A stretch of 64,000 nucleotides of DNA from NCBI GenBank assembly GCA_964444685.1, contig CAYUIG010000013.1, positions 1-64,000 of the forward strand. Reading direction: 5' to 3'. The notes under the pieces were generated by a model. The model ran no database searches, had not been told where the DNA came from, and saw only the letters and a list, made by a program, of their open reading frames with translations. The DNA comes from CAYUIG01 sp964444685 (GTDB lineage: Bacteria > Gemmatimonadota > Gemmatimonadetes > Longimicrobiales > RSA9). This document shows, in pieces, positions 34,567-43,806 of this stretch (position 1 is its first letter; each line of letters begins with the position of its first letter). The position numbers were made by a program, and so were the translations under genes.

Positions 34567-35694
34567 ATGCTTCGACGTCTGGATTCTAGCGCGACCGCGG
34601 CCGTGTGGACAGTCGCCGTCGCGGCGATGGTCGCCTGCGGTGCACCCGATGCGGAGCCCGCACCGGAAGTTACGGACACCTTCGTCGTCGGCGCCGGCAC
34701 GGCCTACCCGGAGGATCCCTCCGAGCCGCGGCTGCGCAACCTCCGCATGCTGACCGACGCGGGGCAGAACGCGGAGGCGTACTTCTCGGCGGATGGCCGC
34801 AGCCTGATCTACCAGTCCACGCGGCCGGGCGTTACGGAGTGCGACCAGATCTTCATCATGGATCTGGCCGACGGCACCAGCCGCCAGCTCACCTCCGAGG
34901 GCCGTACGACCTGCGGGTTCTTCTTCCCCGCGGGCGATCGCATCGTGTACAGCTCCACGCACGAGCACTCCGCGGTCTGCCCCGCGCCGCCGGACTACAG
35001 CCGCGGCTACGTGTGGGCGCTCTACGAATACGACATCTACACCGCCGCGCCCGATGGCACCGACCGCCGCCTGCTGGCGGGCGGTCCCGGCTACGACGCC
35101 GAGGCGACGATCTCGCCCGACGGCCAGCGCATCGTCTTCACCTCCGACCGCGACGGCGACCTCGAGATCTACGTGATGAACGCCGACGGCTCGGGCATCA
35201 CGCGCCTCACGCACGAGCCGGGCTACGATGGCGGCGCGTTCTTCTCGCCCGACGGTTCGAAGATCGTGTACCGGGCGCACCATCCGGCGACCGACGAGGA
35301 GCTGGCGGACTTCCGCTCGCTGCTCGCGGCGGACCTGGTGCGGCCGACCACGCTCGACATCTGGGTGATGAACGCGGACGGCACCGAGCGCCACAAGGTG
35401 ACGGACAACGGCGCGGCGAACTTCGCACCGTTTTTCCACCCCGACGGCCAGCGGATCATCTTCAGCTCGAACGTGCACGACCCGACGTCGCGCAACTTCG
35501 ACCTGTACATGATCAACGTCGACGGCAGCGGGCTCGAGCGGGTGACCACGCACGGCGACTTCGACGGCTTCCCGATGTTCAGCCCGGACGGCACGAAGCT
35601 CGTGTTCGCTTCCAACCGCGGCGGCGCGACGGAGGGCGACACGAACGTGTTCATCGCCGACTGGGTCGAGGACCTGTCCGAGGCGGCGCGCTGA
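34567..35694 (+). CDS. PD40/TolB-like beta-propeller lipoprotein
   Basis: A 375-residue protein with a lipoprotein-like N-terminus (TAAVWTVAVAAMVACG, Cys about residue 24). The body repeats the PD40 (WD40-like) signature at least five times: AYFSADGRSLIYQSTR, ATISPDGQRIVFTSDRDGDLEIYVMNADGSG, AFFSPDGSKIVYRA, PFFHPDGQRIIFSSN and PMFSPDGTKLVFASNR. This predicts a six- or seven-bladed propeller in the periplasm or on the surface. Related proteins are TolB and propeller parts of S9 peptidases, but no peptidase domain follows. It diverges from the M28 peptidase and may share its control region. Confidence 0.9.
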   Translation: MLRRLDSSATAAVWTVAVAAMVACGAPDAEPAPEVTDTFVVGAGTAYPEDPSEPRLRNLRMLTDAGQNAEAYFSADGRSLIYQSTRPGVTECDQIFIMDLADGTSRQLTSEGRTTCGFFFPAGDRIVYSSTHEHSAVCPAPPDYSRGYVWALYEYDIYTAAPDGTDRRLLAGGPGYDAEATISPDGQRIVFTSDRDGDLEIYVMNADGSGITRLTHEPGYDGGAFFSPDGSKIVYRAHHPATDEELADFRSLLAADLVRPTTLDIWVMNADGTERHKVTDNGAANFAPFFHPDGQRIIFSSNVHDPTSRNFDLYMINVDGSGLERVTTHGDFDGFPMFSPDGTKLVFASNRGGATEGDTNVFIADWVEDLSEAAR

Positions 35695-35731
35695 CGCGCG
35701 CGCGCCCGGGCGCCACACAACCGGGAGAGAC

Positions 35732-36865
35732 ATGCGGATCGCGGTTCCGAAGGAGACCCGCCCCGGCGAGCGCCGCGTTGCGCTCGTCCCCGAGAGCGTC
35801 ACGAAGCTCACGGGCTCGGGGCTCGAAGTGGTGGTGGAGGCCGGCGCCGGCGATCGCGCCGGCTACTCCGATGACGCGTATCGCGGCGCGGGCGCCTCGA
35901 TCGCTCCCGACCGGGCGTCCGCTCTTGCCGGTGCGCAGGTGGTCGTCACCGTGCGTGCGCCGGATCCGGCGGACGTGCGCGGCCTCGACAGCGGTTCGAC
36001 GCTCATCGGACTGCTCCAGCCTCTGACCTCGCCCGAACTCCTGCGCGCGCTCGCCGATGCGGGCGTCACCAGCTTCGCCATGGAGCTCGTGCCGCGCATC
36101 ACGCGCGCACAGCGCATGGACGCGCTTTCTTCACAGGCGACGGTTGCCGGTTATCGCGCCGTGCTGCTCGGCGCCGTTCGCGGCGGCCGCCTGTTCCCGA
36201 TGCTCATGACCGCGGCGGGCACGATCCCGCCCGCGAAGGTGCTGGTGATCGGTACCGGCGTCGCTGGACTCCAGGCGATTGCCACCGCCCGCCGCCTCGG
36301 CGCCGTCGTGCAGGGCTTCGACATCCGTCCCGCAGCGAAGGAGCAGGTCGAGAGCCTCGGCGCTACCTGGGTCGGGATGGAGATGAAGGAGGCCGAAGGT
36401 GCCGGCGGCTACGCCCAGGAAGTGTCGGATGAGGCGAAGCAGCGCGAACACGAGCACCTCGCCAAGCTCGTCGCCGAGGCGGACGTGGTGGTCACGACGG
36501 CGCAGATTCCCGGAAGGCCGGCACCCGTCCTCGTCACGCGCGACATGGTGGAGCGCATGAAGCCGGGCAGCGTGATCGTCGATGTGGCCGCCGAATCGGG
36601 CGGCAACTGCGAGCTGACGAAGCCGGACGAGGACGTGGAGCAGAACGGCGTGACCATCCTCGGGCCCACCGACCTCGCCTGCGTGCAGGCGGTGCACGCC
36701 AGCCAGATGTACTCGCGCAATCTGCTCGCTCTGCTCCAGCACCTCATCAAGGACGGCGCGCTCGACATCGACACGAGCGACGAGATCACCGCCGGCTGCC
36801 TCGTCACGCACGAGGGCCGCATCGTCCACGAGCGCGCCCGCGCTACCACCGAAGCGAAATCGTAA
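35732..36865 (+). CDS. pntAA: NAD(P) transhydrogenase subunit alpha part 1
   Basis: This is the NAD(H)-binding domain I of proton-translocating transhydrogenase, which makes NADPH at the expense of the proton gradient. It has 377 residues. Seen: MRIAVPKETRPGERRVALVPE, FAMELVPRITRAQRMDALSSQATVAGYRAVL, Rossmann loop VLVIGTGVAGLQAIATARRLGA, QVESLGATWVGM and AAESGGNCELTKPDE. It is related to alanine dehydrogenase, but the downstream membrane subunits settle the identity. It is the first gene of a three-gene operon, 14 nt before pntAB. Confidence 0.96.
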   Translation: MRIAVPKETRPGERRVALVPESVTKLTGSGLEVVVEAGAGDRAGYSDDAYRGAGASIAPDRASALAGAQVVVTVRAPDPADVRGLDSGSTLIGLLQPLTSPELLRALADAGVTSFAMELVPRITRAQRMDALSSQATVAGYRAVLLGAVRGGRLFPMLMTAAGTIPPAKVLVIGTGVAGLQAIATARRLGAVVQGFDIRPAAKEQVESLGATWVGMEMKEAEGAGGYAQEVSDEAKQREHEHLAKLVAEADVVVTTAQIPGRPAPVLVTRDMVERMKPGSVIVDVAAESGGNCELTKPDEDVEQNGVTILGPTDLACVQAVHASQMYSRNLLALLQHLIKDGALDIDTSDEITAGCLVTHEGRIVHERARATTEAKS

Positions 36866-36879
36866 GGGAAGGGGAGGCT

Positions 36880-37176
36880 ATGCTCGCCGGTCTGCTGGTT
36901 TCGCTCTACGTCTTCGTGCTGGCGATGTTCGTCGGCTTCGAGGTCATTACCAAAGTGCCGCAGATGCTGCACACGCCGCTCATGTCGGGCTCCAACGCCA
37001 TCTCGGGCATCACGGTCGTCGGCGCCCTCGTGGTCGCCGGCCGCGTCGAGTCGCCGGTGAGCACCGTGCTGGCGGTGGTCGCGGTCGCATTCGCGATGAT
37101 CAACGTCATCGGCGGGTTCATGGTCACGGACCGCATGCTGCAGATGTTCCGCCGCCGCGAGGAGCCGCGCTCATGA
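36880..37176 (+). CDS. pntAB: NAD(P) transhydrogenase subunit alpha part 2
   Basis: A 98-residue membrane subunit with three hydrophobic helices (about 4-22, 38-56 and 60-83). These form part of domain II, the proton channel. Conserved pieces are FVGFEVITKVPQMLHTPLMSGSNAISGI and FAMINVIGGFMVTDRMLQMF. The split of PntA into two polypeptides is the common arrangement outside enterobacteria. It overlaps pntB by ATGA and is preceded by GGGGAGG. Confidence 0.96.
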   Translation: MLAGLLVSLYVFVLAMFVGFEVITKVPQMLHTPLMSGSNAISGITVVGALVVAGRVESPVSTVLAVVAVAFAMINVIGGFMVTDRMLQMFRRREEPRS

Positions 37177-38585
37177 ACGAAGTCCCGACCGGGGGGCTGC
37201 CGCTCCTCATGGACCTCGCGTACCTCGTCGCCGGCGTCCTGTTCATCGTCGGTCTGAAGCGCCTCAGTTCGCCGGCCACGGCGCGCTCGGGCAACATGCT
37301 GGGCGCGACCGGCATGCTCGTGGCCATGGCGGCTACACTGCTGCACTGGGAGATCGTTTCCTTCACGTGGATCATCGTCGGCCTGCTGCTCGGCTCCGTC
37401 GTGGGGCTGGTGCTGGCGAAGACCGTGAAGATGACGGCCATGCCGCAGATGGTGGCGCTGCTCAACGGCTTCGGCGGCGGTGCATCGGCGCTGGTGGCCG
37501 GCGACGAGTACCTGCGCTACGCGGCGGGAACGATGAGCCCGTCGATGGACGTGCAGACGACGATCATGCTGAGCGTGATCATCGGCGCCGTCACCTTCTC
37601 GGGCAGCCTCATTGCCTTCGGCAAGCTCCAGGAGCTGATCACGGGCCGCGCGGTGACGTACCCGGGCCAGCAGCTCGTGGCCGGCGTGCTGTTCGCGGGC
37701 ACGATCGGCCTTGCAGCCTGGCTCGTGGCCGGCGACCCGGACCTGCCGCTGTACATCGTCCTGACCGTGCTCGCCCTCGTGCTCGGCGTGCTGTTCGTGA
37801 TTCCCATCGGCGGCGCGGACATGCCCGTCGTGATTTCGCTGCTGAATTCGTATTCCGGGTTGGCGGCGGCGATGACGGGCTTCGTGCTCGACAACAACGT
37901 GCTGATCGTGAGCGGCGCGCTGGTCGGTGCGTCCGGGATCATCCTGACACAGATCATGTGCCGCGCGATGAACCGGTCGCTCACGAACGTGCTGTTCGGT
38001 GCATTCGGCTCTGTCGTGACCGCGGGCCCGGGCACCAGCGCGGAGGGGAAGACCGTGCGCGACATCACGGCGGAGGACGCCGCCGTGCTGCTGGGCTACG
38101 CGCGTTCGGTGATCTTCGTGCCCGGCTACGGTCTGGCGGTCTCGCAGGCGCAGCACCAGGTGCGCGAGCTGGCGGACCTGCTGAGTGCCCGCGGCGTGGA
38201 CGTGAAGTACGCGATCCACCCGGTGGCCGGTCGGATGCCGGGACACATGAACGTGCTGCTGGCCGAGGCCAACGTGCCGTACGACCAGCTCATCGAGATG
38301 GAGCGCATCAATCCGGAATTCCCGCGCACGGACGTGGCCGTTGTGATCGGCGCGAATGACGTGGTGAACCCGGCGGCGCGTCACGACGCGTCGAGCCCGA
38401 TCTACGGCATGCCGATCCTCGACGTGGACGCAGCGTCCAACGTGATCGTGATGAAGCGCAGCATGAACCCGGGCTTTGCCGGGATCGAGAACGAGCTGTT
38501 CTACGCGGACAACACGCGCATGCTGTTCGGCGATGCGAAGGCGTCGCTGACGAAGCTCGTCACCGAGATCAAGGCCGGCGTGTGA
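37173..38585 (+). CDS. pntB: NAD(P) transhydrogenase subunit beta
   Basis: A 470-residue subunit carrying the remaining membrane helices (domain II, about 1-265) and the NADP(H)-binding domain III (about 285-470). Seen: FIVGLKRLSSPATARSGNMLG, LLNGFGGGASALVAGDEYLR, GADMPVVISLLNSYSGLAAAMTGF, the NADP fold VIFVPGYGLAVSQAQHQVREL, HPVAGRMPGHMNVLLAEANVPYD and GANDVVNPAARHD. Length and motifs are complete. It ends 4 nt before the ccm operon begins in the same direction, so the two respiratory clusters may share transcription. Confidence 0.97.
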   Translation: MNEVPTGGLPLLMDLAYLVAGVLFIVGLKRLSSPATARSGNMLGATGMLVAMAATLLHWEIVSFTWIIVGLLLGSVVGLVLAKTVKMTAMPQMVALLNGFGGGASALVAGDEYLRYAAGTMSPSMDVQTTIMLSVIIGAVTFSGSLIAFGKLQELITGRAVTYPGQQLVAGVLFAGTIGLAAWLVAGDPDLPLYIVLTVLALVLGVLFVIPIGGADMPVVISLLNSYSGLAAAMTGFVLDNNVLIVSGALVGASGIILTQIMCRAMNRSLTNVLFGAFGSVVTAGPGTSAEGKTVRDITAEDAAVLLGYARSVIFVPGYGLAVSQAQHQVRELADLLSARGVDVKYAIHPVAGRMPGHMNVLLAEANVPYDQLIEMERINPEFPRTDVAVVIGANDVVNPAARHDASSPIYGMPILDVDAASNVIVMKRSMNPGFAGIENELFYADNTRMLFGDAKASLTKLVTEIKAGV

Positions 38586-38589
38586 CGGG

Positions 38590-39255
38590 TTGCCTCCGGT
38601 GAGTGCGGAGGCCGCGGTCCGACTGGAGGGCGTGGCTCGCCGCTTCGGGCGGCGCTGGGTGTTGCGTGGCATCGACCTGGAGGTGGCGCGCGGCGAGGTG
38701 GTGGCGCTGACGGGTCGCAACGGCAGCGGCAAGACCACGCTGCTGCGCGTGCTCTGTACGCTGCTGCGTCCGACGCGCGGGGCGGGTCGCGTGTTTGGAC
38801 TCGACCTCGTCGCGGAAGCGGGTGAGGTGCGGGAGCGGGTCGGACTGCTGGCACACCACGCGGGCCTTTACGACGACCTGACCGCGGCCGAGAATCTCGT
38901 GTTCGCGGAGCGCATGCGCGGGCGCCGCGGCGAGCCGGCCCGTGTGGCCGGGGTACTGGAGCAGGTGGCGCTCGCGGCGCACGCGGGCGAGCGCGTGCGC
39001 GGCTTCTCGGCCGGCATGCGCCGCCGGCTGGCGCTGGCGCGGCTCCTGCTCGAGCCGCCCGAGCTGCTGCTGCTGGACGAGCCGTACGCGAGCTTCGATG
39101 TGGATGGCATCGAGCTGGTGAACGGCTTCGCGCGGCAGGTGGCCGCGGCCGGCGGTGCCGCGATCGTCGCGACGCACGACCTCGAGCGCGGCCGCGGCGC
39201 GATCGCGCGGCGCGTGCACATCGAGGAAGGCCGCGCGGTGGAGCAGGCGGCGTGA
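38590..39255 (+). CDS. ccmA: Heme exporter/cytochrome c biogenesis ATP-binding protein CcmA
   Basis: This ABC ATPase drives release of holo-CcmE from CcmC in system I cytochrome c maturation. It has about 221 residues. Seen: Walker A TGRNGSGKTTLLRVL, Q-loop LLAHHAGLYDDL, signature FSAGMRRRLALARLLLEPPELLLLDEPYASFD with Walker B, and H-loop ATHDLERG. The start could be TTG 38590 or GTG 38599; neither has a convincing ribosome site, and translation may be coupled to pntB. It is the first of eight ccm genes in the order A-B-C-D-E-F-G-H. Confidence 0.93.
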   Translation: MPPVSAEAAVRLEGVARRFGRRWVLRGIDLEVARGEVVALTGRNGSGKTTLLRVLCTLLRPTRGAGRVFGLDLVAEAGEVRERVGLLAHHAGLYDDLTAAENLVFAERMRGRRGEPARVAGVLEQVALAAHAGERVRGFSAGMRRRLALARLLLEPPELLLLDEPYASFDVDGIELVNGFARQVAAAGGAAIVATHDLERGRGAIARRVHIEEGRAVEQAA

Positions 39256-39932
39256 GCCGGGAGTGGTCGCGCGTACGGGCGGTTGCATGGAAGGACCTGA
39301 CCGCCGAGCGCCGGACGCGTACGAACTTCAACGCGGTGGTGTTCCTCGCCGCGCTGATGCTGCTGCTGTTCGGCTTCGCGCTCGGGCCGGACACCGAAGC
39401 GTTGCGGCAGGCCGCATCGGGGGTACTGTGGCTGACCGTGCTGTTCAGTGGGGTGCTGTCGTTCAACCGCTCGTACGAGCAGGAGCTGGCGGATGGCGCG
39501 CTGGAGCCGCTGCTGCTCTATCCGGGGGACCGGCGCTCGATCTTCCTCGGCAAGATGCTTGCGAACCTCGCGTTCGTCCTGCTCGTCGAGGCCATCCTCG
39601 TGCCGGCCGCGGGCGTGATGTACGATCTGCCGCTGCTGCGTGCGCCCTTCCGCCTGCTCGCGGTCGTGGCGCTCGGCACGTTCGGCTTCGTGACGCTCGG
39701 CACCTTCTACGCGGCCATGGCCAGCCGCCTGCGTGCGCGCGAGGTCCTGCTGCCGTTGCTGCTGTTCCCCATGGTGGTCCCGCTGCTCGTCGCCTCGGTG
39801 GAGGCGACTTCGGCGCTGCTCGCGGGGGACGCGATGGGCGACAGCGCTACGTGGCTGCGGCTGCTCGTCGCATTCGATGTGATCTTCCTCGTGGCGGCGC
39901 TGCTGGCGTTCGGCCACGTAATCGAGGAATAG
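39252..39932 (+). CDS. ccmB: Heme exporter protein CcmB
   Basis: This is the membrane partner of CcmA, with 226 residues and six predicted membrane helices. Seen: WKDLTAERRTRTNFNAVVF, LWLTVLFSGVLSFNRSYEQELADGALEPLLLYPGDR, AILVPAAGVMYDLPLL, ALGTFGFVTLGTFYAAMASRLRAREVLLPLLLFPMVVPLLVA and the C-terminal LVAFDVIFLVAALLAFGHVIEE. The GTG start overlaps the ccmA stop (GTGA). Confidence 0.95.
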   Translation: MSREWSRVRAVAWKDLTAERRTRTNFNAVVFLAALMLLLFGFALGPDTEALRQAASGVLWLTVLFSGVLSFNRSYEQELADGALEPLLLYPGDRRSIFLGKMLANLAFVLLVEAILVPAAGVMYDLPLLRAPFRLLAVVALGTFGFVTLGTFYAAMASRLRAREVLLPLLLFPMVVPLLVASVEATSALLAGDAMGDSATWLRLLVAFDVIFLVAALLAFGHVIEE

Positions 39933-39933
39933 C

Positions 39934-40638
39934 ATGACGGACCTGGCACCCACACGGCCGCGCTGGCTGACGCCGCTCGGCTTCATTGCGTTCGGCTTCC
40001 TGATCGCCGCCCAGGTCGTGGGCTTCGCGATCTCGCCGCCCGAGGTGGACATGGGCCACCTCCAGAAGATCATGTATGTCCACTTCCCGATCGCGCTCAT
40101 GGCGTTCGCCGCGTTCTTCATGGTGTTCGTCATGAGCATCATGTACCTGTGGAAGCGCCGGCCCGAGCACGACCTGCTCGCGGCGTCGGCGGCGGAGACG
40201 GGGACGGTACTGACCGGGCTCACGCTCATGCTCGGCTCGATCTGGGCGAAGCCGACGTGGGGCGTGTGGTGGACGTGGGATCCGCGGTTGATCACGACCG
40301 CGATCCTCTTCATCATCTTCGCCGGGTATCTTGCCCTGCGGTCCTTCACGGAGGACGAGGATCGGCGCGCGCGCTGGAGTGCAGCGGTCGGGATCCTGGG
40401 TTTCCTCAACGTGCCGGTGGTGTACTTCTCGGTGCGCATCTGGCGCACGATCCACCAGCCGCAGTCCAGTCCGGAGACCGTGGACTCGCCCTTCGTGCTG
40501 GCGCTGCGGCTGAGCTTCCTTGCCGTGCTGCTGGTGATGATCTGGTTCATTGCGACCCGCTACCACACGGCCCGGCTGGAGCGGGCCGCGGACCTGGTGC
40601 GTGAGGAGCGGGCGCTGGAAGGAGGTGTGCGTGTCTAA
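39934..40638 (+). CDS. ccmC: Heme exporter/handling protein CcmC
   Basis: This is an inner-membrane heme-handling protein that loads heme onto CcmE. It has 234 residues and six helices. The WWD domain is clear: SIWAKPTWGVWWTWDPRLIT. Flanking heme-ligand histidines are in YVHFPIALM and in RTIHQPQS. The ATG follows the ccmB stop by one base. Its end overlaps the ccmD start by 8 nt. Confidence 0.96.
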   Translation: MTDLAPTRPRWLTPLGFIAFGFLIAAQVVGFAISPPEVDMGHLQKIMYVHFPIALMAFAAFFMVFVMSIMYLWKRRPEHDLLAASAAETGTVLTGLTLMLGSIWAKPTWGVWWTWDPRLITTAILFIIFAGYLALRSFTEDEDRRARWSAAVGILGFLNVPVVYFSVRIWRTIHQPQSSPETVDSPFVLALRLSFLAVLLVMIWFIATRYHTARLERAADLVREERALEGGVRV

Positions 40639-40765
40639 CTGGTTCTACGTGGGCCTCGCCTACGGCGTGACCTGGGCCGTCCTGGCGGGGTATGGGGTAT
40701 ACCTCGTGCGTCGGCGCTCCCGCGCCGCCGCGGAGCTGGCCGGTCTCGAGGGAGGCAGGAAGTGA
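40631..40765 (+). CDS. ccmD: CcmD family small membrane protein
   Basis: A 44-residue protein with one membrane helix (WFYVGLAYGVTWAVLAGYGVYLV) followed by RRRSRAA, the usual CcmD pattern. CcmD stabilises the CcmABC-CcmE complex. The start is GTG 40631, with GGAGG at 40621-40625 and 5 nt spacing; a longer in-frame start exists inside ccmC, but its product begins with unrelated residues. It overlaps ccmC by 8 nt and ccmE by 4 nt. Confidence 0.88.
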   Translation: MSNWFYVGLAYGVTWAVLAGYGVYLVRRRSRAAAELAGLEGGRK

Positions 40766-41223
40766 GCGAGCGAAGGAAGGGGAAGCCGCTGGGTCTCATT
40801 CTCGGCGTCGTCGTGATCGTCGCGGCCTTCGTCTGGATGCTGGCGGGCGGAATCAGCGAGAACCTCGTGTTCTTCCTGACGCCCGACGAGCTCCTGGCTC
40901 AGAGCGATGAACTGGTCGACGAGCCCGTGCGGCTGGGCGGACAGGTGGTGCCGGGGAGCGTGCAGTGGAACGCGGAGGCGCTCGACTTGCGCTTCCGCAT
41001 GCGCGATCTGGACGGCCAGGAGATCGAGGTGCACTCGAGCAAGGCGCCGCCGCAGATGTTCCGCGACGGCATGGGCGTCATCGTCGAGGGCAGGCTCACG
41101 AACGCCGGGATCTTCGAGTCGACCAACCTGATGGTGAAGCACTCGAACGAGTACCGTGCGCCGCACGAAGGCGAGGACCCGAAGGATACGTACCGGACGC
41201 TGATTCGCGAGGACGCGGGCTGA
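40762..41223 (+). CDS. ccmE: Cytochrome c-type biogenesis protein CcmE (heme chaperone)
   Basis: This periplasmic heme chaperone, anchored by one N-terminal helix (about 10-31), carries heme from CcmC to CcmF. It has 153 residues with a GTG start overlapping ccmD. The OB-fold body includes FFLTPDELLA, DEPVRLGGQVVPGSV and GVIVEGRLTNAGIFES. The covalent heme site is VKHSNEYR, with the His and the Tyr four residues later, so it is the His-type CcmE. Confidence 0.95.
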   Translation: MSERRKGKPLGLILGVVVIVAAFVWMLAGGISENLVFFLTPDELLAQSDELVDEPVRLGGQVVPGSVQWNAEALDLRFRMRDLDGQEIEVHSSKAPPQMFRDGMGVIVEGRLTNAGIFESTNLMVKHSNEYRAPHEGEDPKDTYRTLIREDAG

Positions 41224-41224
41224 C

Positions 41225-43225
41225 GTGACCAGAATGATCGGGTACGCCGCGGTCGCCGCGGCGCTGGCAGTCTCGCTGTACGGCGTGGTGGCGGCGCTCG
41301 CAGGCGTACGCCGTCGCGACGTCGCCCTCGTGCGCAGCGCGCGCGTGGCCGCGTACGTGAACTTCGGCCTGCTCACCGTGGCCAACCTCGCGATGATCTA
41401 CGGGCTGGTCACGCACGACTTCAGCATCTCGTACGTGGCGCAGGTGGGCAGTCGCGCGACGCCGCTCTTCTACACGGTCATCTCGCTGTGGAGCGCGCTC
41501 GAGGGGTCCATCCTCTTCTGGGGATGGGTGCTCGCGCTCTACACAGCGGCCGCCGTCTTCCTTGCCGACCGCAAGCTCGGCACGATGGTCGATTACGCGA
41601 ACGCGACGCTGCTCGGCATCGGCGCGTTCTTCTACCTGTTGCTCGTCGGCCCCGCGAACCCGTTCGGCGCCGTGTTCCCGGTGCCGGCAGACGGGCCGGG
41701 ACCGAATCCGCTGCTCCAGAACCACATCCTGATGGGTGTGCATCCGCCGCTGCTGTATCTCGGGTACGTGGGGATGAGTGTGCCGTTCGCGTTCGCGATG
41801 GGCGCGCTGCTGTCGGGTCGGCTGGACGACCAGTGGCTGCGCGTGACGCGCCGCTGGACCGTGGCGTCGTGGGGATTCCTGTCGCTCGCGATCATCGCGG
41901 GCATGTGGTGGTCGTACGACGTGCTCGGCTGGGGCGGCTACTGGGCGTGGGACCCGGTCGAGAACGCGTCGTTCATGCCGTGGCTGACCGCGACCGCGTT
42001 CCTGCACTCGGCCATGGTGCAGGAGCGGCGGCAGATGCTGCGCGTGTGGAACCTCGGTCTCATCTCGGCCACGTTCCTGCTCACGATCCTCGGTACCTTC
42101 CTCACGCGCAGCGGCGTGCTCTCGTCCGTGCACGCGTTCTCGGAAGGGACGATCGGCTACTACTTCCTCGGCTTCATCGCGGTCGCGTTGCTGCTCACGC
42201 TCGCGCTGCTGGCGGGGCGGAGCAGCGAGCTGCGGCGCAGCGGCAGCATCGACGAGCCGATCTCGCGCGAGGGTGTGTTCCTCGTGAACAACCTGCTGCT
42301 CACCGCATTCACCTTCACGGTCCTGCTCGGCACCCTCTTCCCGCTCGTGGCGGAGGCGTTCCGTGGCGTGAAGCTCACGGTCGGTGCGCCGTTCTTCAAT
42401 CGCATGACGGTGCCGATCTGCGCGGCGCTGATCTTCCTCATGGGCGTCGGCCCCGTGCTGCCCTGGCGCGGCGGACGGCGCGAGGATCTCGTGCAGCGTT
42501 TCGCGCTGCCGTTCGGTCTGCTGCTCGCGGCCGTGGCCGTGGCGTACGCGCTCGGTACGCGTGGCTTCTGGGCACTCGCGGCGTTCGGCTTCGCAGCGTT
42601 CGCGCTGGGCGGCAACGTGCGTGAGTTCCTGTCGGGCGCCGCGGCGCGCCGGCGCGCGCACGGTGAGGCAGCGCTCACCGCGCTCTGGCGACTCGTCCGT
42701 GCCAACAACCGGCGCTACGGCGGCTACATCGCGCACATGGGCGTGATCGCGCTCACCGCCGGCATCGCGGCATCGTCGGAGTTCCGCGCCGAGCGCGAGG
42801 TCACGCTGCGCCCGGGCGAGACCGTCGGGCTCGAGGGGTACACGGTGCGCTTCGATCAGGTGCGCGCGTGGGAGGAGCCGCACCGCTGGGTTGTGGCCGC
42901 CGAGGTGACGGCGTTCGAGAACGGCCGCGAGCTCGGAGGCATGTCGCCGCGGCTCAACTTCTATGACGGCCGGCAGGAGCCGATCACCACACCTGCCGTA
43001 CGCAGCCGGCCCGACGACGATCTGTACCTTACGCTGCTCGCGTTCGACGAGAACGGCGCGAACGCCACGTTCTCGATCATCGTCGAGCCCATGGTATTCT
43101 GGATCTGGGCGGGCGGACTGATCATCGCGATCGGCGCAATCGTAGCGCTGCTGCCGCGCCGCCGGCGCGTGGCACGCGTGCAGGTTCCACCTGTCGAAGA
43201 GCCGCTGGCCGTGGAGGTCTCGTGA
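41225..43225 (+). CDS. ccmF: Heme lyase CcmF
   Basis: This large polytopic protein forms the thioether bonds between heme and apocytochrome c with CcmH. It has 666 residues and about 14-15 helices. The WWD motif is SYDVLGWGGYWAWDPVENASFMPWL. Other family parts are LFYTVISLWSALEGSILFWGW, NPLLQNHILMGVHPPLLYLGYVG, TFLTRSGVLSSVHAFSEG and a periplasmic C-terminal loop before the last helix. The start is GTG 41225, 1 nt after ccmE, with an alternative ATG at 41234. Confidence 0.96.
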   Translation: MTRMIGYAAVAAALAVSLYGVVAALAGVRRRDVALVRSARVAAYVNFGLLTVANLAMIYGLVTHDFSISYVAQVGSRATPLFYTVISLWSALEGSILFWGWVLALYTAAAVFLADRKLGTMVDYANATLLGIGAFFYLLLVGPANPFGAVFPVPADGPGPNPLLQNHILMGVHPPLLYLGYVGMSVPFAFAMGALLSGRLDDQWLRVTRRWTVASWGFLSLAIIAGMWWSYDVLGWGGYWAWDPVENASFMPWLTATAFLHSAMVQERRQMLRVWNLGLISATFLLTILGTFLTRSGVLSSVHAFSEGTIGYYFLGFIAVALLLTLALLAGRSSELRRSGSIDEPISREGVFLVNNLLLTAFTFTVLLGTLFPLVAEAFRGVKLTVGAPFFNRMTVPICAALIFLMGVGPVLPWRGGRREDLVQRFALPFGLLLAAVAVAYALGTRGFWALAAFGFAAFALGGNVREFLSGAAARRRAHGEAALTALWRLVRANNRRYGGYIAHMGVIALTAGIAASSEFRAEREVTLRPGETVGLEGYTVRFDQVRAWEEPHRWVVAAEVTAFENGRELGGMSPRLNFYDGRQEPITTPAVRSRPDDDLYLTLLAFDENGANATFSIIVEPMVFWIWAGGLIIAIGAIVALLPRRRRVARVQVPPVEEPLAVEVS

Positions 43226-43806
43226 ACTGGAAGCGGTCCCTGCTCGGCCTCGCGGTGGGCGTGCCCATCCTCGCGCTGCTCGCGTACGGACTCACCGTCG
43301 ATCCGCGCGACATCCCGTCACCGCTGCCCGGCCGCGACGCGCCCGTGTTCGAACTCGCCATGATGGACTCGACGCACACCGTGCGACTCGAGGCCCATCG
43401 CGGCGAGGTGGTCGTCCTCAACTTCTGGGCCTCCTGGTGCCTCGCCTGCCGAGTCGAGCATGCGGACCTCTCGGCGGCCGCACGCATGTATGCGGACCGC
43501 GGCGTCCGCTTCTACGGTGTGCTGTACAACGACTCACCTGAGAACGGACGCGCATGGATCGAGATGATGGGGGGGCAGTCGTATCCGGCGCTCCTCGATC
43601 CCGATCAGCGCACCGCGATCGACTACGGCCTGTACGGCGCTCCCGAGACGTTCGTGATCGGGCCGGATGGTCGCGTGGCGTTCAAGAAGGTCGGGCCGAC
43701 CACGCTCGCCGAGCTGGCGTCCGTCATCGATCCGCTGCTCGAGTCTGCTGCGGCGCCTGCTGGAGATGATGCGGCGCTGCCGGTGTCGGACCCGGCGACG
43801 CGCTGA
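43222..43806 (+). CDS. ccmG: Thiol:disulfide oxidoreductase CcmG/DsbE (redoxin family)
   Basis: This is a membrane-anchored periplasmic thioredoxin-like protein that reduces apocytochrome CXXCH cysteines. It has 194 residues. One N-terminal helix (about 7-25) is followed by a thioredoxin fold with active site VVLNFWASWCLACRVEHADLS and cis-Pro region YGLYGAPETFVIGPDGRV. The WCLAC centre differs from the common WCxPC, but the fold is typical. The GTG start overlaps ccmF. An Ala-rich tail ends the protein. Confidence 0.94.
   Translation: MNWKRSLLGLAVGVPILALLAYGLTVDPRDIPSPLPGRDAPVFELAMMDSTHTVRLEAHRGEVVVLNFWASWCLACRVEHADLSAAARMYADRGVRFYGVLYNDSPENGRAWIEMMGGQSYPALLDPDQRTAIDYGLYGAPETFVIGPDGRVAFKKVGPTTLAELASVIDPLLESAAAPAGDDAALPVSDPATR

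Noticed and set aside
34546..35811. Upstream extension of the M28 peptidase frame to 35811
   Set aside because: It is antisense to the PD40 gene, and the signal peptide begins at 34545.
41096..42883. 595-residue minus-strand frame opposite ccmF
   Set aside because: Charged low-complexity shadow of a membrane-protein gene.
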